A DNA stretch of 64,000 nucleotides from Acinetobacter lwoffii (GCF_024129435.1 NZ_JAMXXN010000006.1:62001-126000); one strand, 5' to 3'. Counted from the stretch's first letter, positions 1-9,258 are shown. The notes: generated by a model not told the origin, from the letters alone. Numbers and translations are program-made.

Positions 1-1
1 T

Positions 2-2374
2 TTTCTCGAAGCCGAACGCATGGACAAGCTGGTGCTTCAGGAAAAATATGTACCGACTGAAATTGATATTGTAAAACGCGAGCGTGAAATTCGTCTGGAT
101 CAGCCATTTTCAGTATTGATCGATCAGGTGTTTAAATCTGCTTATGGCAATCAGTATTTAGGCCGTTTGCCGATTGGTGACCTAAATGAGCTGCAATCAA
201 TCAATATGCAGGAACTAAACCATTTTTACCGTCAATGGTATGCACCGAATAATGCCTTTGTGGTCATTTCGGGCAAATTTGATAAGGCCGAAGTCTTAAA
301 ACAGCTGGATACGCATTTCAGTCCGATTCAATCCCGAAATGTACCAGCGCAAGTGAAAGTCCCAGCGCTTAAACCAGAGCAAATCAAACAGCGTGAATTT
401 ACAGTAAAGAAAGGCAGTGATCTGGCCAAGTTTAATCTTTATTTGAATCAATCCGAAGAAAGCATTAAAACGGCTTTGGCTGTTTCGCCAACGCTCTATA
501 CTTTGCAGCCAAGTGGACATCTCTATCAGAATATGGTGGAAACTGGGAAGTCAACAGCGGTGCAATCCAGTACCTGGCTGGATAAAGACTTTAATCTGGT
601 GTTTATGGGAGCAATCTATGCTCCGAATCATCAGGCACAGGATATTGAAAAGGGGCTGATCCAAGGCGTAGAAAAGAGCCAGCCATTTACCGAAGCAGAA
701 TTAAACCGGGCTAAAAATCTGACCCGAAATCAGGCCGACAATATTAAAAATAGTGCGACTGCTTTAGGTTCACGTTTAAGTGATTATGCAGTGGCGTATT
801 CGGGTGACTGGAGCCAGTATTTTAAAGATCTGAGCGCGATTCAAAACCTGAATGTGAATCAGGTCAATCAGGTCTATAAGAATTTTTTAAAACCTGAATA
901 CCGTATTTCTGGCAATATTTTACCTACCCCGGAAGATCAGAAAAAAGCGCAGGAACTGGCACAAACAGAAGCACCGGCAAAAACTCTGGATCAACAGACT
1001 GAAGCAGAAGAGCCACTGAAAGATGTCAGTGTTTATCAGGCTGAAGTGAAGCAATATGTCCAGGAATCCAAACAGTATTTGTACAGTAAAGACAAACAGA
1101 TTCAGCGTGGTAAGTTGAAAAATGGCATTAAATACGCGCTGTTTCCGACCACTACACGCGATGATAAAGTCTATGCCACAATTTCACTGGATTTTGGGAC
1201 TGCCCAAAGCCTGATAAATAAAGGCGAGATTCTGGATCTGACCGCTTATTTAATGTTGCGCTCATCGAAGACACAGAGCTTGCAACAGATTGCCGATAAA
1301 ATTATTGAAGTCGGTGGTTCGGCGACTGCCGGTGCATCCGGCAATGGCCTGACCTTGCAGATCAGCGCCAAAAAAGAAAAGTTTGAAGAGTTTTTCCAGT
1401 ATGTGGTTGATGTACTGAAAACGCCGGCATTTGAGCAAAGTCAGTTTGATTTAATCAAGGGGCAGACTTTATCCAGTCTGGATCGTCCTTATACTGAACC
1501 AGATACCGTGTCGAGCTTGACGATGGCTCGAACGATCGAGATTTATCAGCCTGGCGATCTGCGTTTTCATTTCGAGCCGGAATTGGCCAAAAAACAGTAT
1601 CAGAAAGCGACTCGCGAACAGGTTATGGCACTGTATCAGCAGTTTTTAAAAACCCAGCATGCGCAAATAGCGGTTACGGGCGAATTTAATCCGAAATCGA
1701 TGCAAAATGTACTGAAAAACAGTTTTTCAGACTGGAAAGCTGCACAGCCTTATGAGCGTCTGAAATCGGAATATCGAAGCTACCCAGCCCAGAAAATTCA
1801 TGCTTTGTCTGAGCAGCGTGAATTCGGGAGTTATCAGGCATTTATGAGCATGCCGGTCGGTGCTGATCATGCCGATGCACCTGCATTACAGGTATTTCGA
1901 TATATTCTGGGTGATTCACAGCTGTCGTCACGACTGGCACAAGAGTTACGCGAGAAAAATGCACTAGTCTATGGTTTTAGTGCAGATGTGCAACTCGATG
2001 AATGGGCAGATGTGGGTGCAATGATGATTAGTGCCAATTATACGGCTGGAAAATCCGCACAGGTTTCTCAGGCAGTGCATAAGGTACTCAATGAACTGCT
2101 GACACGTGGCGTGACTGAACAGGAAGTCGAAGCTGCAAAAGCCAGTATCTTGAAACAGCGTTTAACTGCACTCGAAGATGATCGCCGTATTCACACTATG
2201 TTGATTCCACAGCTGGAAAAAGACCGTAATCTGGTTTACCGGGAAAAACGTGATCAGGCGATTGCTCAACTGAGCAAAGCCGATATTGATGCCATGATCA
2301 AAAAATACATCAAGCCGGACCAGCTGGTGGAAGTGATGGCTGATCAGTACGGTAAGCAAGTTAAAACATCATAG
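2..2374 (+). CDS. M16 family zinc peptidase (pitrilysin-like), 5' end missing
   Basis: The frame is open from the first bases of the window, so the true start lies upstream. The visible part covers the end of the first M16 domain and a complete second one, beginning near 'KLKNGIKYALFPT' about 370 residues in. The first-domain zinc motif HxxEH must lie before the window, and the second domain lacks it. That is the usual two-repeat layout of M16B peptidases, where only one half is catalytic. These enzymes degrade peptides, generally in the periplasm. The gene is followed directly by a strong terminator. The family is clear; the substrate is not. Confidence 0.9.
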   Translation, partial: FLEAERMDKLVLQEKYVPTEIDIVKREREIRLDQPFSVLIDQVFKSAYGNQYLGRLPIGDLNELQSINMQELNHFYRQWYAPNNAFVVISGKFDKAEVLKQLDTHFSPIQSRNVPAQVKVPALKPEQIKQREFTVKKGSDLAKFNLYLNQSEESIKTALAVSPTLYTLQPSGHLYQNMVETGKSTAVQSSTWLDKDFNLVFMGAIYAPNHQAQDIEKGLIQGVEKSQPFTEAELNRAKNLTRNQADNIKNSATALGSRLSDYAVAYSGDWSQYFKDLSAIQNLNVNQVNQVYKNFLKPEYRISGNILPTPEDQKKAQELAQTEAPAKTLDQQTEAEEPLKDVSVYQAEVKQYVQESKQYLYSKDKQIQRGKLKNGIKYALFPTTTRDDKVYATISLDFGTAQSLINKGEILDLTAYLMLRSSKTQSLQQIADKIIEVGGSATAGASGNGLTLQISAKKEKFEEFFQYVVDVLKTPAFEQSQFDLIKGQTLSSLDRPYTEPDTVSSLTMARTIEIYQPGDLRFHFEPELAKKQYQKATREQVMALYQQFLKTQHAQIAVTGEFNPKSMQNVLKNSFSDWKAAQPYERLKSEYRSYPAQKIHALSEQREFGSYQAFMSMPVGADHADAPALQVFRYILGDSQLSSRLAQELREKNALVYGFSADVQLDEWADVGAMMISANYTAGKSAQVSQAVHKVLNELLTRGVTEQEVEAAKASILKQRLTALEDDRRIHTMLIPQLEKDRNLVYREKRDQAIAQLSKADIDAMIKKYIKPDQLVEVMADQYGKQVKTS

Positions 2375-2381
2375 TGTTGAT

Positions 2382-2413
2382 AAAAAATCCCCTCAAGTGA
2401 GGGGATTTTTTTA
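2382..2413 (+). terminator. Rho-independent terminator after the M16 peptidase
   Basis: A perfect stem (TCCCCTC/GAGGGGA) is preceded by an A-run and followed by a T-run. It can work in both directions and so may also serve the leftward gene at 2429. Confidence 0.85.
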
Positions 2414-2428
2414 TTTTAGTTTTATGCT

Positions 2429-2695
2429 TTAGGTTGCTCTATGGCTAAAAACAATCCCTCCAGTTAAGCTTGCAAGGATAGATAGGAGCAGACTCCAAAC
2501 AGATACAATAAGAAGGAAAATCAATATTCCACAGCCAATCAAAGTTGAAACGAAAGCAATATCTTGATCAAAAGGATGATGGATCGCCACTTGATAATAA
2601 TAAGACGTTATCCAGCTTGAAATAATAGTGAGTAAAATACAAAGTCCTTTGCCTGAAGGCGTATTTAGACTGGAATCTGTTATCCAACTTAGCAT
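2429..2695 (-). CDS. small hypothetical membrane protein
   Basis: An 88-residue protein with two hydrophobic stretches (about residues 17-36 and 48-76) that look like membrane segments. I recognise no family. It lies 12 bp downstream of the amidohydrolase gene on the same strand and may be co-transcribed with it. The ribosome site is close to the ATG (GAGG two bases upstream), so the start is uncertain. Confidence 0.5.
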   Translation of the reverse strand: MLSWITDSSLNTPSGKGLCILLTIISSWITSYYYQVAIHHPFDQDIAFVSTLIGCGILIFLLIVSVWSLLLSILASLTGGIVFSHRAT

Positions 2696-2707
2696 GTCCT
2701 CATCTAC

Positions 2708-3772
2708 TCAAAGTCGATAAAAACATTTAGCATTTTCATAAAAAATCGACTTTAAGGCATTTTCATTGTAGTCCTGCACAATATCGCTAAAGGCATCAAT
2801 AATGTTGGTGAGTGAGCTGCTGACACTGTCCATTGGAAAGTTGGATGCAAACATCACGCGTTTAGAACCAAAGCAGTCTAAAGCATGCTGGATCAAGGGA
2901 GTTGCACGTTCCACTAATTCCTGTTTACTTGCCAGCCGTTTCTGCTGATGAAAATCATGACCTAAAACGGGCATAAACAGACCAGACATTTTGGTCGATA
3001 CATTCTGACATTCAGACAGTTCTGTCAACTGATCTTTCCAGTCTGCAAATATCTGGGCGCGATCTTGTTCGGTCTTGCCTGTAGCTTTGCCCACCTTGCC
3101 AAATAAACCTGCGGGCGTACCCAGATGATCCAGCACAATAGGGGTGTTTGGAAAGTCTTTGGCCAGCGCAGTAACATCCGCAATCTGGGGAGAATATACC
3201 CAGGCATCAAAGCTTAAATCTTGCTTGGCCAGTTCCTCAAAGCCTTTCAGGAAATCTGTGTTGCGATAGAGATGCGGTTCATCGGTCCAGGCATGAATCC
3301 CTTTATCTGGATGTACTGCAGCCATTTTACGGATGCCCCGAAACTTGGGAGAAGCTTCGCGATGCAATTGAATCAACTGTTTAAAATTTTTCTGCCGCGG
3401 ATCCGCCGTGGCGACAATTCCACCCAATTGGATAGTGTGCTGATCAAAAGGAAGCCCAGCGATAAAACGGGTTTCATTTACCACACCCGTACCTTTATGG
3501 TCATGCCAGCTGGCTTCAACATGCACAATCTGCTCTATTTCATAATGTCCTGCATCTTTCTTGTAATTTGCAGGCAGATAAGGTGCAGTCAGGTGCTGTG
3601 TCAGGCCAATGGTCTCAATGACGTCTCTGGGTTTCAACAGTCGAACCATTCTGTCTAGTAATTTGGGATGATTGCCGAACAGCTTTACCGCTAGCGCTGC
3701 CGCATGTGGGGTATTGTACGGATCCCATTGGTGGATATGAGGGTCAATGATCGGAAAGGGAAGTTGCTGCAT
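2708..3772 (-). CDS. amidohydrolase family 2 protein (TIM-barrel metal-dependent hydrolase)
   Basis: A 354-residue protein with the metal-binding HxH motif at residues 12-14 ('DPHIHQWD') near the N-terminus, as in the COG3618/PF04909 lactonase and decarboxylase-type amidohydrolases. A later 'VLDHLG' strand and the C-terminal 'RVMFASNFPMD' segment match the end of the barrel in this family, where Asp or Asn binds or activates the metal water. Family members hydrolyse lactones or decarboxylate ring acids; the substrate here cannot be read from the sequence. No catabolic genes sit alongside. Confidence 0.8.
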   Translation of the reverse strand: MQQLPFPIIDPHIHQWDPYNTPHAAALAVKLFGNHPKLLDRMVRLLKPRDVIETIGLTQHLTAPYLPANYKKDAGHYEIEQIVHVEASWHDHKGTGVVNETRFIAGLPFDQHTIQLGGIVATADPRQKNFKQLIQLHREASPKFRGIRKMAAVHPDKGIHAWTDEPHLYRNTDFLKGFEELAKQDLSFDAWVYSPQIADVTALAKDFPNTPIVLDHLGTPAGLFGKVGKATGKTEQDRAQIFADWKDQLTELSECQNVSTKMSGLFMPVLGHDFHQQKRLASKQELVERATPLIQHALDCFGSKRVMFASNFPMDSVSSSLTNIIDAFSDIVQDYNENALKSIFYENAKCFYRL

Positions 3773-3860
3773 AAGATGCCTTGTTTTAGTTTATTTATTA
3801 TTCAATTTATATAGGGTAAAAATCATTTCAAAGTCAATATGATAAATGACAACAAATAAA

Positions 3861-3880
3861 AAAAGCCCCGCGGGGCTTTT
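3861..3880 (-). terminator. Rho-independent terminator after the DUF3144 gene
   Basis: A self-complementary AAAAGCCCCG/CGGGGCTTTT lies 9 bp past the stop of the leftward DUF3144 gene. Confidence 0.8.
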
Positions 3881-3889
3881 CGTATTTAA

Positions 3890-4291
3890 TCAATGATCGT
3901 GCTTGTGATCATGATTATGCTTGTTGGCATGAAACTCTTCATTGTGACGGAAACGTAAATAGTTTTCGAACTGTTCACAATATTCATCATAGTTATCTTC
4001 CAGCATCATTTGAAATTGCTGCAAGATATAAGACATGACCTGATCTTTGGCATCACGCATTTCATTCCCATCTTTAAAGTTATTCGCTGCCACCCAGGTA
4101 TTGAAACGGGCAGTACCAAATAACATCGCCGCACTGACTTGACCGCGCTTATCGCTCGGTTTTTCCTGTGAGCCTTTTTCTACGCGACAAAACTCGTTGG
4201 CTTGTTGAATAAATTCATCAGCACGTTCAAAGAATGCCGCATTTAACGCTTCTTCTTCGGTTACATCGGTTGCTTCAATCTTTTGAACCAT
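3890..4291 (-). CDS. DUF3144 family protein
   Basis: The 133-residue protein carries the DUF3144 core (about residues 18-110): 'ADEFIQQANEFC', then 'RGQVSAAMLFGTARFNTWVAA', then 'MLEDNYDEYCEQFENYL'. A His/Asp-rich tail (HNHDHKHDH) may bind metal, which is inference. The biochemical role of DUF3144 is unknown to me. The gene is divergent from the one at 4394 and followed by a terminator. Confidence 0.8.
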   Translation of the reverse strand: MVQKIEATDVTEEEALNAAFFERADEFIQQANEFCRVEKGSQEKPSDKRGQVSAAMLFGTARFNTWVAANNFKDGNEMRDAKDQVMSYILQQFQMMLEDNYDEYCEQFENYLRFRHNEEFHANKHNHDHKHDH

Positions 4292-4393
4292 GAATTTGTT
4301 CCTAACACTAAAATCTCAATCGTTAATTATAGGCAAAGCCTTGCAGAAACTAAACCTTTGCCTTAATCTAAAAAATAGCCTAAGCATATAAAA

Positions 4394-5035
4394 GTGAATG
4401 CCATGCAGGATGCGATTGCAGTACAAAGCCTAAAAAGTGATATTGCCTTATTGCGCCAGAATATTTGGCCACCGGTAAATCTGGCCAATGTTGAAGGCTT
4501 GCCGATTTATTATGGCAGCCAGTCACAGGTAGATGAATACTATAGCCAGTGGTTCGGGCTGATTGAAAGGGCACAGGATCTGTTTCAGCCTTTTATGGAA
4601 GATGAAATCTTGGATGCGATCCATCTGCCGAGTCATTTAAACTTGCCGCTGTTTTATTTTCATGTTGACCGGATTCGCATTAATAAAACCCGCGCCAAGG
4701 AATCCAAAACTTTTCGTGGGGTCGCCAGCCTGATCGAAAAATGCGGCCAGTTCGAACCCGAGCAGGTCACAGCCATGCGGCAATGGCTAGACAGTGACGA
4801 CACCGCAGCATTGGTGGCACACCGTGAGTTTGTGGATTTACGCACTTATGTATTTCAGCATGGCCAGAGCGAATATACGCGCACCCGTTTTTACGTCAAT
4901 GGAATCGTGCTGAGTGTTGAGCCACATTTTGAACTGGTCGATGCACGTGATAAGCCACGCAAGCAACGCAGCGACAGTTATAACGATCCTCTAGCAGATA
5001 ATAATACCTGGAAAGTATTCGGCAAATATCGCTAG
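4394..5035 (+). CDS. conserved hypothetical protein, 213 aa
   Basis: A soluble-looking protein without signal peptide or membrane segment. The C-terminal third is charged ('DARDKPRKQRSDSYNDP'). The first possible codon is GTG at 4394, with an in-frame ATG three codons later at 4403; neither has a strong ribosome site. I do not recognise the family. It runs convergently into the CYTH-CHAD gene, sharing a hairpin with it. Confidence 0.65.
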   Translation: MNAMQDAIAVQSLKSDIALLRQNIWPPVNLANVEGLPIYYGSQSQVDEYYSQWFGLIERAQDLFQPFMEDEILDAIHLPSHLNLPLFYFHVDRIRINKTRAKESKTFRGVASLIEKCGQFEPEQVTAMRQWLDSDDTAALVAHREFVDLRTYVFQHGQSEYTRTRFYVNGIVLSVEPHFELVDARDKPRKQRSDSYNDPLADNNTWKVFGKYR

Positions 5036-5044
5036 CACAGTTTG

Positions 5045-5080
5045 ACCAAGCCCGGTCTTACCAGAAGGGCTTGGTATTTT
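5045..5080. terminator. shared hairpin between convergent genes
   Basis: ACCAAGCCC and GGGCTTGGT form a 9-bp stem with flanking A/T tracts. It lies between the converging genes and overlaps the stop codon of the leftward one (5058). Confidence 0.65.
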
Positions 5081-6512
5081 CTGCAAACTGCTGTAAACGT
5101 TCTGCTGCTTCACTCGACAAACGCTGCTGTTCCGCACTTATCCAGCCCAGTACAAACCAGGCGTTGGCCTGTTGTTTGACATAAGGTCTAAATAATTCGT
5201 CTGCAACAAATAGGTCGTTATAATGCCCAAGGCTTTCTTGCAAGGGTTTTAAGGCTTTTAAATAAGCTTTAACCTCTTTTTCAGGAAACAGGCTTTGCAA
5301 GAATTCTACGTTATAGCGTAAGCGTTTGACCCGTTTGCGTGTCCGATGCCGGGATTCAATATCCAGTTCTTGATAGTTCTCGGCATCCTGACAGATTTGC
5401 TGGTGCAGCTTGCTCAGGCCTTTACACAAAATCTTATGTGAAGACTTGGCTTTGTTATCCGTTTTTTCTTGGCTAAAGCTGAACAGTTGCAGCATTAGTT
5501 CTACGGTAGCAGGACTTCTGAACAGCACACTGATATCTGGCTGTTTTTGTCGGTGTGGGGGTAATTTCAGTAAGGGGGAACCTGCTTTTTCCAGTTGTGG
5601 AATCAGGCTTTCTGCCAAGGCATCGCGATCTCGGGTAGAACCCAGTTGCTGAAAAATATCCCGCAGCTGTTCCGGCCATTCTGGCTGCACATGCTCGGTC
5701 ACGGACTGGAAAATTTTAAATGCGCTGCGCAAACGCCGAATCGCGACACGTGCCTGATGCACATGATCACTATTATAATTCTCGGCAGCAATCGCCGTCG
5801 CATTTGGGAAAAGATGAGCCAAACAATTGACGACAATCTTTTGCAAAATCGTAATGATCTGATCTTTCTGTTCAAGCACTAAGGGAAGCTGATGCTGAAC
5901 CGGCAGATTCTCTTCACCATGTAATAAGGCATAACCGCGTTCGGATTTACTCCGTGTATCCAGCCACAAAGCATAACGCTGAACCCAGGGCTGAATGAAA
6001 TCAATCAATTCACTCAGCTGGCCGGATTTAAGCTCAAATTCGACCTCATAAATATCGATGGCTTGATCATTGTGTCGAATTTCTCCGACATCAAAGGCAA
6101 TTTCAATCTGGCTGTCCAGATGACTTTCTGTGAGGACATACCGTACGACATCTGTTTCAAATTGCAGGATGAGTGGTGTCTCCAGATCACCGAGCGCCTG
6201 TTTCAGGATTTTTTTGGCCGGTTTATGTTTGCGATATAACTGAAAATCACAATGTTCCGGAGGACTTTTTAATTCATGCTCAAGTTCAAAACGTTCAAAT
6301 TGTTGTTCAGTCGCTGCTTTCAGGGTTTGAATCCATTGCTGGTCTTCCAGACGTTGCCGCAGGGCAATCTGATGTTGTTGTAATTGTTGCGCTTCAGTAT
6401 CAAAGTAGCGTGCACACAGACGATGCCGAGTCGGCTGAAGTTTCTGAATGTCCTGTTCAAATTGCACACGAGACTGTGGCGGAATCTGGAATTTGAGTTC
6501 TATTTCTGCCAT
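5058..6512 (-). CDS. CYTH-CHAD protein, inorganic triphosphatase YgiF-like
   Basis: The N-terminal CYTH domain (residues 1 to about 205) starts with the ExExK signature 'EIELKF', used by triphosphate tunnel enzymes to bind metal and phosphate. A C-terminal CHAD domain (about 220-480) follows. It has the conserved basic helices 'VHQARVAIRRLRSAF' and 'RHRTRKRVKRLRYNVEFL', which in this family bind polyphosphate. The combination matches E. coli YgiF, a cytosolic inorganic triphosphatase. A paralogue lies upstream on the same strand (6653-8110), separated by a terminator, so the two are probably separate units. Confidence 0.88.
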   Translation of the reverse strand: MAEIELKFQIPPQSRVQFEQDIQKLQPTRHRLCARYFDTEAQQLQQHQIALRQRLEDQQWIQTLKAATEQQFERFELEHELKSPPEHCDFQLYRKHKPAKKILKQALGDLETPLILQFETDVVRYVLTESHLDSQIEIAFDVGEIRHNDQAIDIYEVEFELKSGQLSELIDFIQPWVQRYALWLDTRSKSERGYALLHGEENLPVQHQLPLVLEQKDQIITILQKIVVNCLAHLFPNATAIAAENYNSDHVHQARVAIRRLRSAFKIFQSVTEHVQPEWPEQLRDIFQQLGSTRDRDALAESLIPQLEKAGSPLLKLPPHRQKQPDISVLFRSPATVELMLQLFSFSQEKTDNKAKSSHKILCKGLSKLHQQICQDAENYQELDIESRHRTRKRVKRLRYNVEFLQSLFPEKEVKAYLKALKPLQESLGHYNDLFVADELFRPYVKQQANAWFVLGWISAEQQRLSSEAAERLQQFAENTKPFW

Positions 6513-6591
6513 CGGGTCATTCCTCCGCGATGTTGGTTTTATAGATTAATATAGCCCAAAGATCGGCAGGGGTGTGATGTGCTTCTGCAAC

Positions 6592-6620
6592 AAAAAAGCA
6601 CGCCAGAGAAGGCGTGCTTT
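6592..6620 (-). terminator. Rho-independent terminator between the CYTH-CHAD genes
   Basis: AAGCACGCC/GGCGTGCTT forms a 9-bp stem. On the minus strand it is followed by a T-run, which places it as the terminator of the gene ending at 6653. Confidence 0.85.
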
Positions 6621-6652
6621 GAGTTTTTCTTATGATATTTATTTCAATATGT

Positions 6653-8110
6653 TTATTTCAGGAATTTACGACTGACCAAGAACTGTTCGGTCGCTTCAAG
6701 CAGTTTCTGCGCATAGACTTCCTGCTTGGCGGTCAGCCAGCCCAGCACAAACCAGTCACTTGCTTCCAGCTCGGTCTGCTGAATATAAACTGCAGAAGAG
6801 GCCAAAGTTTGATATTCACTGGCTGCCAGTTGAGCATCGTTCAGCGCTTTGCTGTATTTCTGCAAATTTTTGACATCATAGATCGTGGTTAAAATCGGAA
6901 AGCTGAATTTGAGCTCCTGAATCCGGCCCGACAATTGATCCAGACTTTCAAAATCAGTGATATCCGTCTGGTTCATTTGTTCCTGCAAGGCTTTATATTG
7001 CTGTTGCAAGGTAGTTTGCGCAGCAGTTTTCAGATCCAGAGAAGCATGTTCATTATCATTTAAACTGAACATCAGTAATTCCAGATAATGATGCACATTC
7101 TGTGTAGACTTGACCAGATTACCGAGTTTCTCCTGTGCATACAGAATATCTTTGCTCAGATTTTCTGCCGTGGTTGGATTTTGCAGAAAGCCCGCCAGGC
7201 TGTTTTGCATATGCTGCAAATGTTGCAGATGTTCAAATTGCTGCTTAAAGGCCGCCAGTTGATGTGCCCATTTGTCCGAAAGCTGTGGATGCCAGTCTTT
7301 GAAGAGCAGCAAGGTCAGATATAAGTGATCCAGTGCCAGTCGTGCCTGATCAATATGTTCCTGCTCTGTAACCTGAGCTGCAATTGCCGCGATATTCGGC
7401 AATAAATGTTGCATCTGCTGCGCAATCAGACTGCACATGGTTTTACTGGCACTGTCTTTTTTGCTGATCTGAAACTCTTTGCTAAGGGTCGCAGGACTGA
7501 CGCGCTGTGAAGTGGCCAATAAATTGCCTATTTCGGCCTTGCTACGTACATCGAGCCAGAGCTGGTATTTCTTGACCCATTCAAAACTAAAGGCCAGCAG
7601 ATGTTGAATTGAACCATTTTTTAGTTCGAACTCGACTTCATGTACTTCTTGCTCGGCCTCCTGTGTGCGGATCTGTCCAATATCCAGGCTGACTTCGATC
7701 TGGGTATCTTCATAGTCAATCACCCTTAACGTACGGGAAATATCGGTTTCAAACTGGAGTTGGAGCTGGTCGAACTGATTGCCGAGCGCATTGCTGAGAA
7801 TTGCCCCGGCTTCTGGAAATTCCTTATAAATATCTAAATCCAGTTCAGGAGATGCGGTTAATTTCCCTAGATCATGATTATGTTCAAAGCGTTCGATATG
7901 GCTTTTTCCGGCCGCTTTTAGTGTTTGCACCCAACGTGTACCTTCCAGACGCTGACGCAGTGCCACCCCATGCCGGGCCAGTTGACGGTCGGTAGTATCA
8001 TAATATTTGGCTTGAAGCTGGATCTGTTGAGACTTTTTCGGATCAAGTGCCTTGAGCAGCGCAGTGCGTCGTGCCACAGGAATTTGGAACTTGAGTTCAA
8101 CTTCAACCAT
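6653..8110 (-). CDS. CYTH domain protein with degenerate CHAD domain
   Basis: An intact CYTH signature 'VEVELKF' opens the protein, and the first 200 residues align well with the neighbouring gene. The second half has CHAD length, but the basic residues are mostly gone. The neighbour's 'HQARVAIRRLRSAF' is 'DQARLALDHLYLTL' here, and the second Arg/Lys-rich helix reads 'LSGRIQELKFSFPI'. Triphosphatase activity could be kept while polyphosphate binding is lost; that is inference. I place the start at ATG 8110, because AGGA lies 8 bases upstream. The longer ATG at 8119 overlaps that ribosome site. Confidence 0.85.
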   Translation of the reverse strand: MVEVELKFQIPVARRTALLKALDPKKSQQIQLQAKYYDTTDRQLARHGVALRQRLEGTRWVQTLKAAGKSHIERFEHNHDLGKLTASPELDLDIYKEFPEAGAILSNALGNQFDQLQLQFETDISRTLRVIDYEDTQIEVSLDIGQIRTQEAEQEVHEVEFELKNGSIQHLLAFSFEWVKKYQLWLDVRSKAEIGNLLATSQRVSPATLSKEFQISKKDSASKTMCSLIAQQMQHLLPNIAAIAAQVTEQEHIDQARLALDHLYLTLLLFKDWHPQLSDKWAHQLAAFKQQFEHLQHLQHMQNSLAGFLQNPTTAENLSKDILYAQEKLGNLVKSTQNVHHYLELLMFSLNDNEHASLDLKTAAQTTLQQQYKALQEQMNQTDITDFESLDQLSGRIQELKFSFPILTTIYDVKNLQKYSKALNDAQLAASEYQTLASSAVYIQQTELEASDWFVLGWLTAKQEVYAQKLLEATEQFLVSRKFLK

Positions 8111-8439
8111 GATGATCATCCTATCTGTTCAGTGCAATTAAGTACTGAATCTTCACTTGAATAAGGTTTTAAAATGAGGCGGACAGCAGCCGCAATTATA
8201 TTTTTAGATTTTTGCGCAGCAGATTGTAACCAAAATCAAAATGCATGTAAGACTTGACTGAGCATAAAAAGCTTAAACAGAAGTTTGAAACTTAGATTTC
8301 ATCGGTTCATTTTAGGCTAAAACGATCGGATTCAGGCCTTCACGGGGATGTGCAAGATGCATTGAAGCGCGCATCAAAAGGCTGTTATTTGGCTAAAATA
8401 TACGCTAAGGTAAAACAAAAAACGTCAGGATGATGACAG
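8111..8439. other. divergent intergenic region
   Basis: About 330 bp between the leftward CYTH-CHAD gene and the rightward Mpo1-like gene. It must hold both promoters. The sequence near 8390-8412 (TTTGGCTAAAATATACGCTAAGG) offers -10-like hexamers, but no clear -35. I see no ORF or RNA gene. Confidence 0.4.
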
Positions 8440-8823
8440 ATGAATGTACAAGTACAACCAGAAAGTAAGAATGAGGTGATGGTTCAGCCCCAGATGCTGA
8501 TTAAGAACTATCATGAATTTTATCGCTTCTATTTGACTGAGCATCGGCATATTATTAGCCGCCGTCTGCACGTGGCCGGCAGTAGCATCGGTTTATACTG
8601 TTTTGCCAAAGCCATTCGTCAAGGCAAGCCGCGATATTTTGCATATGGTTTACTCTCGGGCTATGCCTGTGCCTGGGTCGGTCATTTTATCTTTGAGCGC
8701 AATAAACCAGCCAGCTTCAAACAGCCTGTATATAGCTTTATCTCGGACTGGCGCATGTTTGCCGATGTCCTGCGTGGTAATATCAGTCTGATCGACCTTA
8801 AATACGATAAAATTTCCAGTTAA
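8440..8823 (+). CDS. Mpo1-like (DUF962) membrane protein
   Basis: A 127-residue protein with the DUF962/Mpo1 pattern: 'FYRFYLTEHRHIISRRLHVAGSS', a hydrophobic middle (about 45-82), then 'GHFIFERNKPASFKQP' and 'SFISDWRMF'. The conserved His and Asp residues are metal ligands in yeast Mpo1, a dioxygenase acting on 2-hydroxy fatty acids. Bacterial members are mostly uncharacterised, so that chemistry is only possible here. The ATG at 8440 follows AGGATGATGACAG, a usable ribosome site. A structured intergenic region follows. Confidence 0.85.
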   Translation: MNVQVQPESKNEVMVQPQMLIKNYHEFYRFYLTEHRHIISRRLHVAGSSIGLYCFAKAIRQGKPRYFAYGLLSGYACAWVGHFIFERNKPASFKQPVYSFISDWRMFADVLRGNISLIDLKYDKISS

Positions 8824-8833
8824 GCCAGAATGA

Positions 8834-8879
8834 CTTTTATCGGAATGTGCCCACTTAAAGCATGAAATTTCGATAAAAG
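8834..8879. repeat. inverted repeat just after the Mpo1-like gene
   Basis: CTTTTATCG (8834-8842) and CGATAAAAG (8871-8879) are perfect complements. The loop contains CCCAC, as do the two longer hairpins further right. A second small hairpin (TAGAAT-TATT-ATTCTA) follows within about 15 bp. Confidence 0.6.
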
Positions 8880-8975
8880 CCTTGCAAGTCTAGAATTATT
8901 ATTCTAATAATTATGGTATTGCAGATTAGGTTTTTTGATCAACCATTATATTTTAATTAATACATCAGTTTTCCA

Positions 8976-9007
8976 AGCCTGGAGCGACCTTCTCCGGGCT
9001 TTTTTTA
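8976..9007 (+). terminator. Rho-independent terminator
   Basis: AGCCTGGAG pairs with CTCCGGGCT (one G-T wobble), followed by seven T. It lies 150 bp past the Mpo1-like gene and may end that transcript or a small RNA read from the intervening sequence. Confidence 0.7.
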
Positions 9008-9102
9008 TGCCTGTTTGCTACCAATAAATGTTCAAGATTTTGCTCATGCTATTGTGTAAATATTCATAGAAGAATTCATGTGGATTTGTGCTGAAAGTAA
9101 AA

Positions 9103-9162
9103 GATCCTTTCTGGCTTTGAAACGTTTCCCCACAAACGAATGACTCAAAACCAGAAAGGATC
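9103..9162. repeat. long inverted repeat I (structured intergenic element, copy 1)
   Basis: Arms 9103-9120 and 9145-9162 are complementary over 18 bp with one mismatch. The 24-nt loop contains a second small stem (CGTTT/AAACG) closing on CCCCAC. No protein is encoded. It is not followed by a T-run, so it is not a simple terminator. Confidence 0.7.
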
Positions 9163-9210
9163 GGGTATTACAAACACAGGTATTTATTTTTCTGTTTATT
9201 TTCTGTGTCT

Positions 9211-9258
9211 AAGGCTATTTAAGACGCTTCGTGCCGATTGGGCTATCCCTGAAAATGG
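9211..9258 (+). repeat. direct repeat motif, copy A
   Basis: AAGGCTATTTAAGACGC, a spacer, then ATCCCTGAAAATGG (9245-9258). The same two blocks recur at 9419-9466 with identical 34-bp spacing between block starts. Each copy follows one of the long hairpins, so hairpin plus motif is the repeated unit. Confidence 0.65.

Noticed and set aside
3221..3658. 145-codon open frame opposite the amidohydrolase gene
   Set aside because: It lies wholly inside a well-supported family gene on the other strand, and its translation resembles no protein.
8976..9007. tRNA or riboswitch upstream of thiE (such as a TPP riboswitch)
   Set aside because: The hairpin is a terminator. I searched by eye for TPP-box sequences such as CTGAGA before thiE and found none.
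9245..9258. C4 RNA at ATCCCTGAAAATGG
   Set aside because: The short motif resembles the CCGAAAGG arm of the C4-like RNA at 51281, but the outer stem and target pairing are missing, so I list it only as a repeat.
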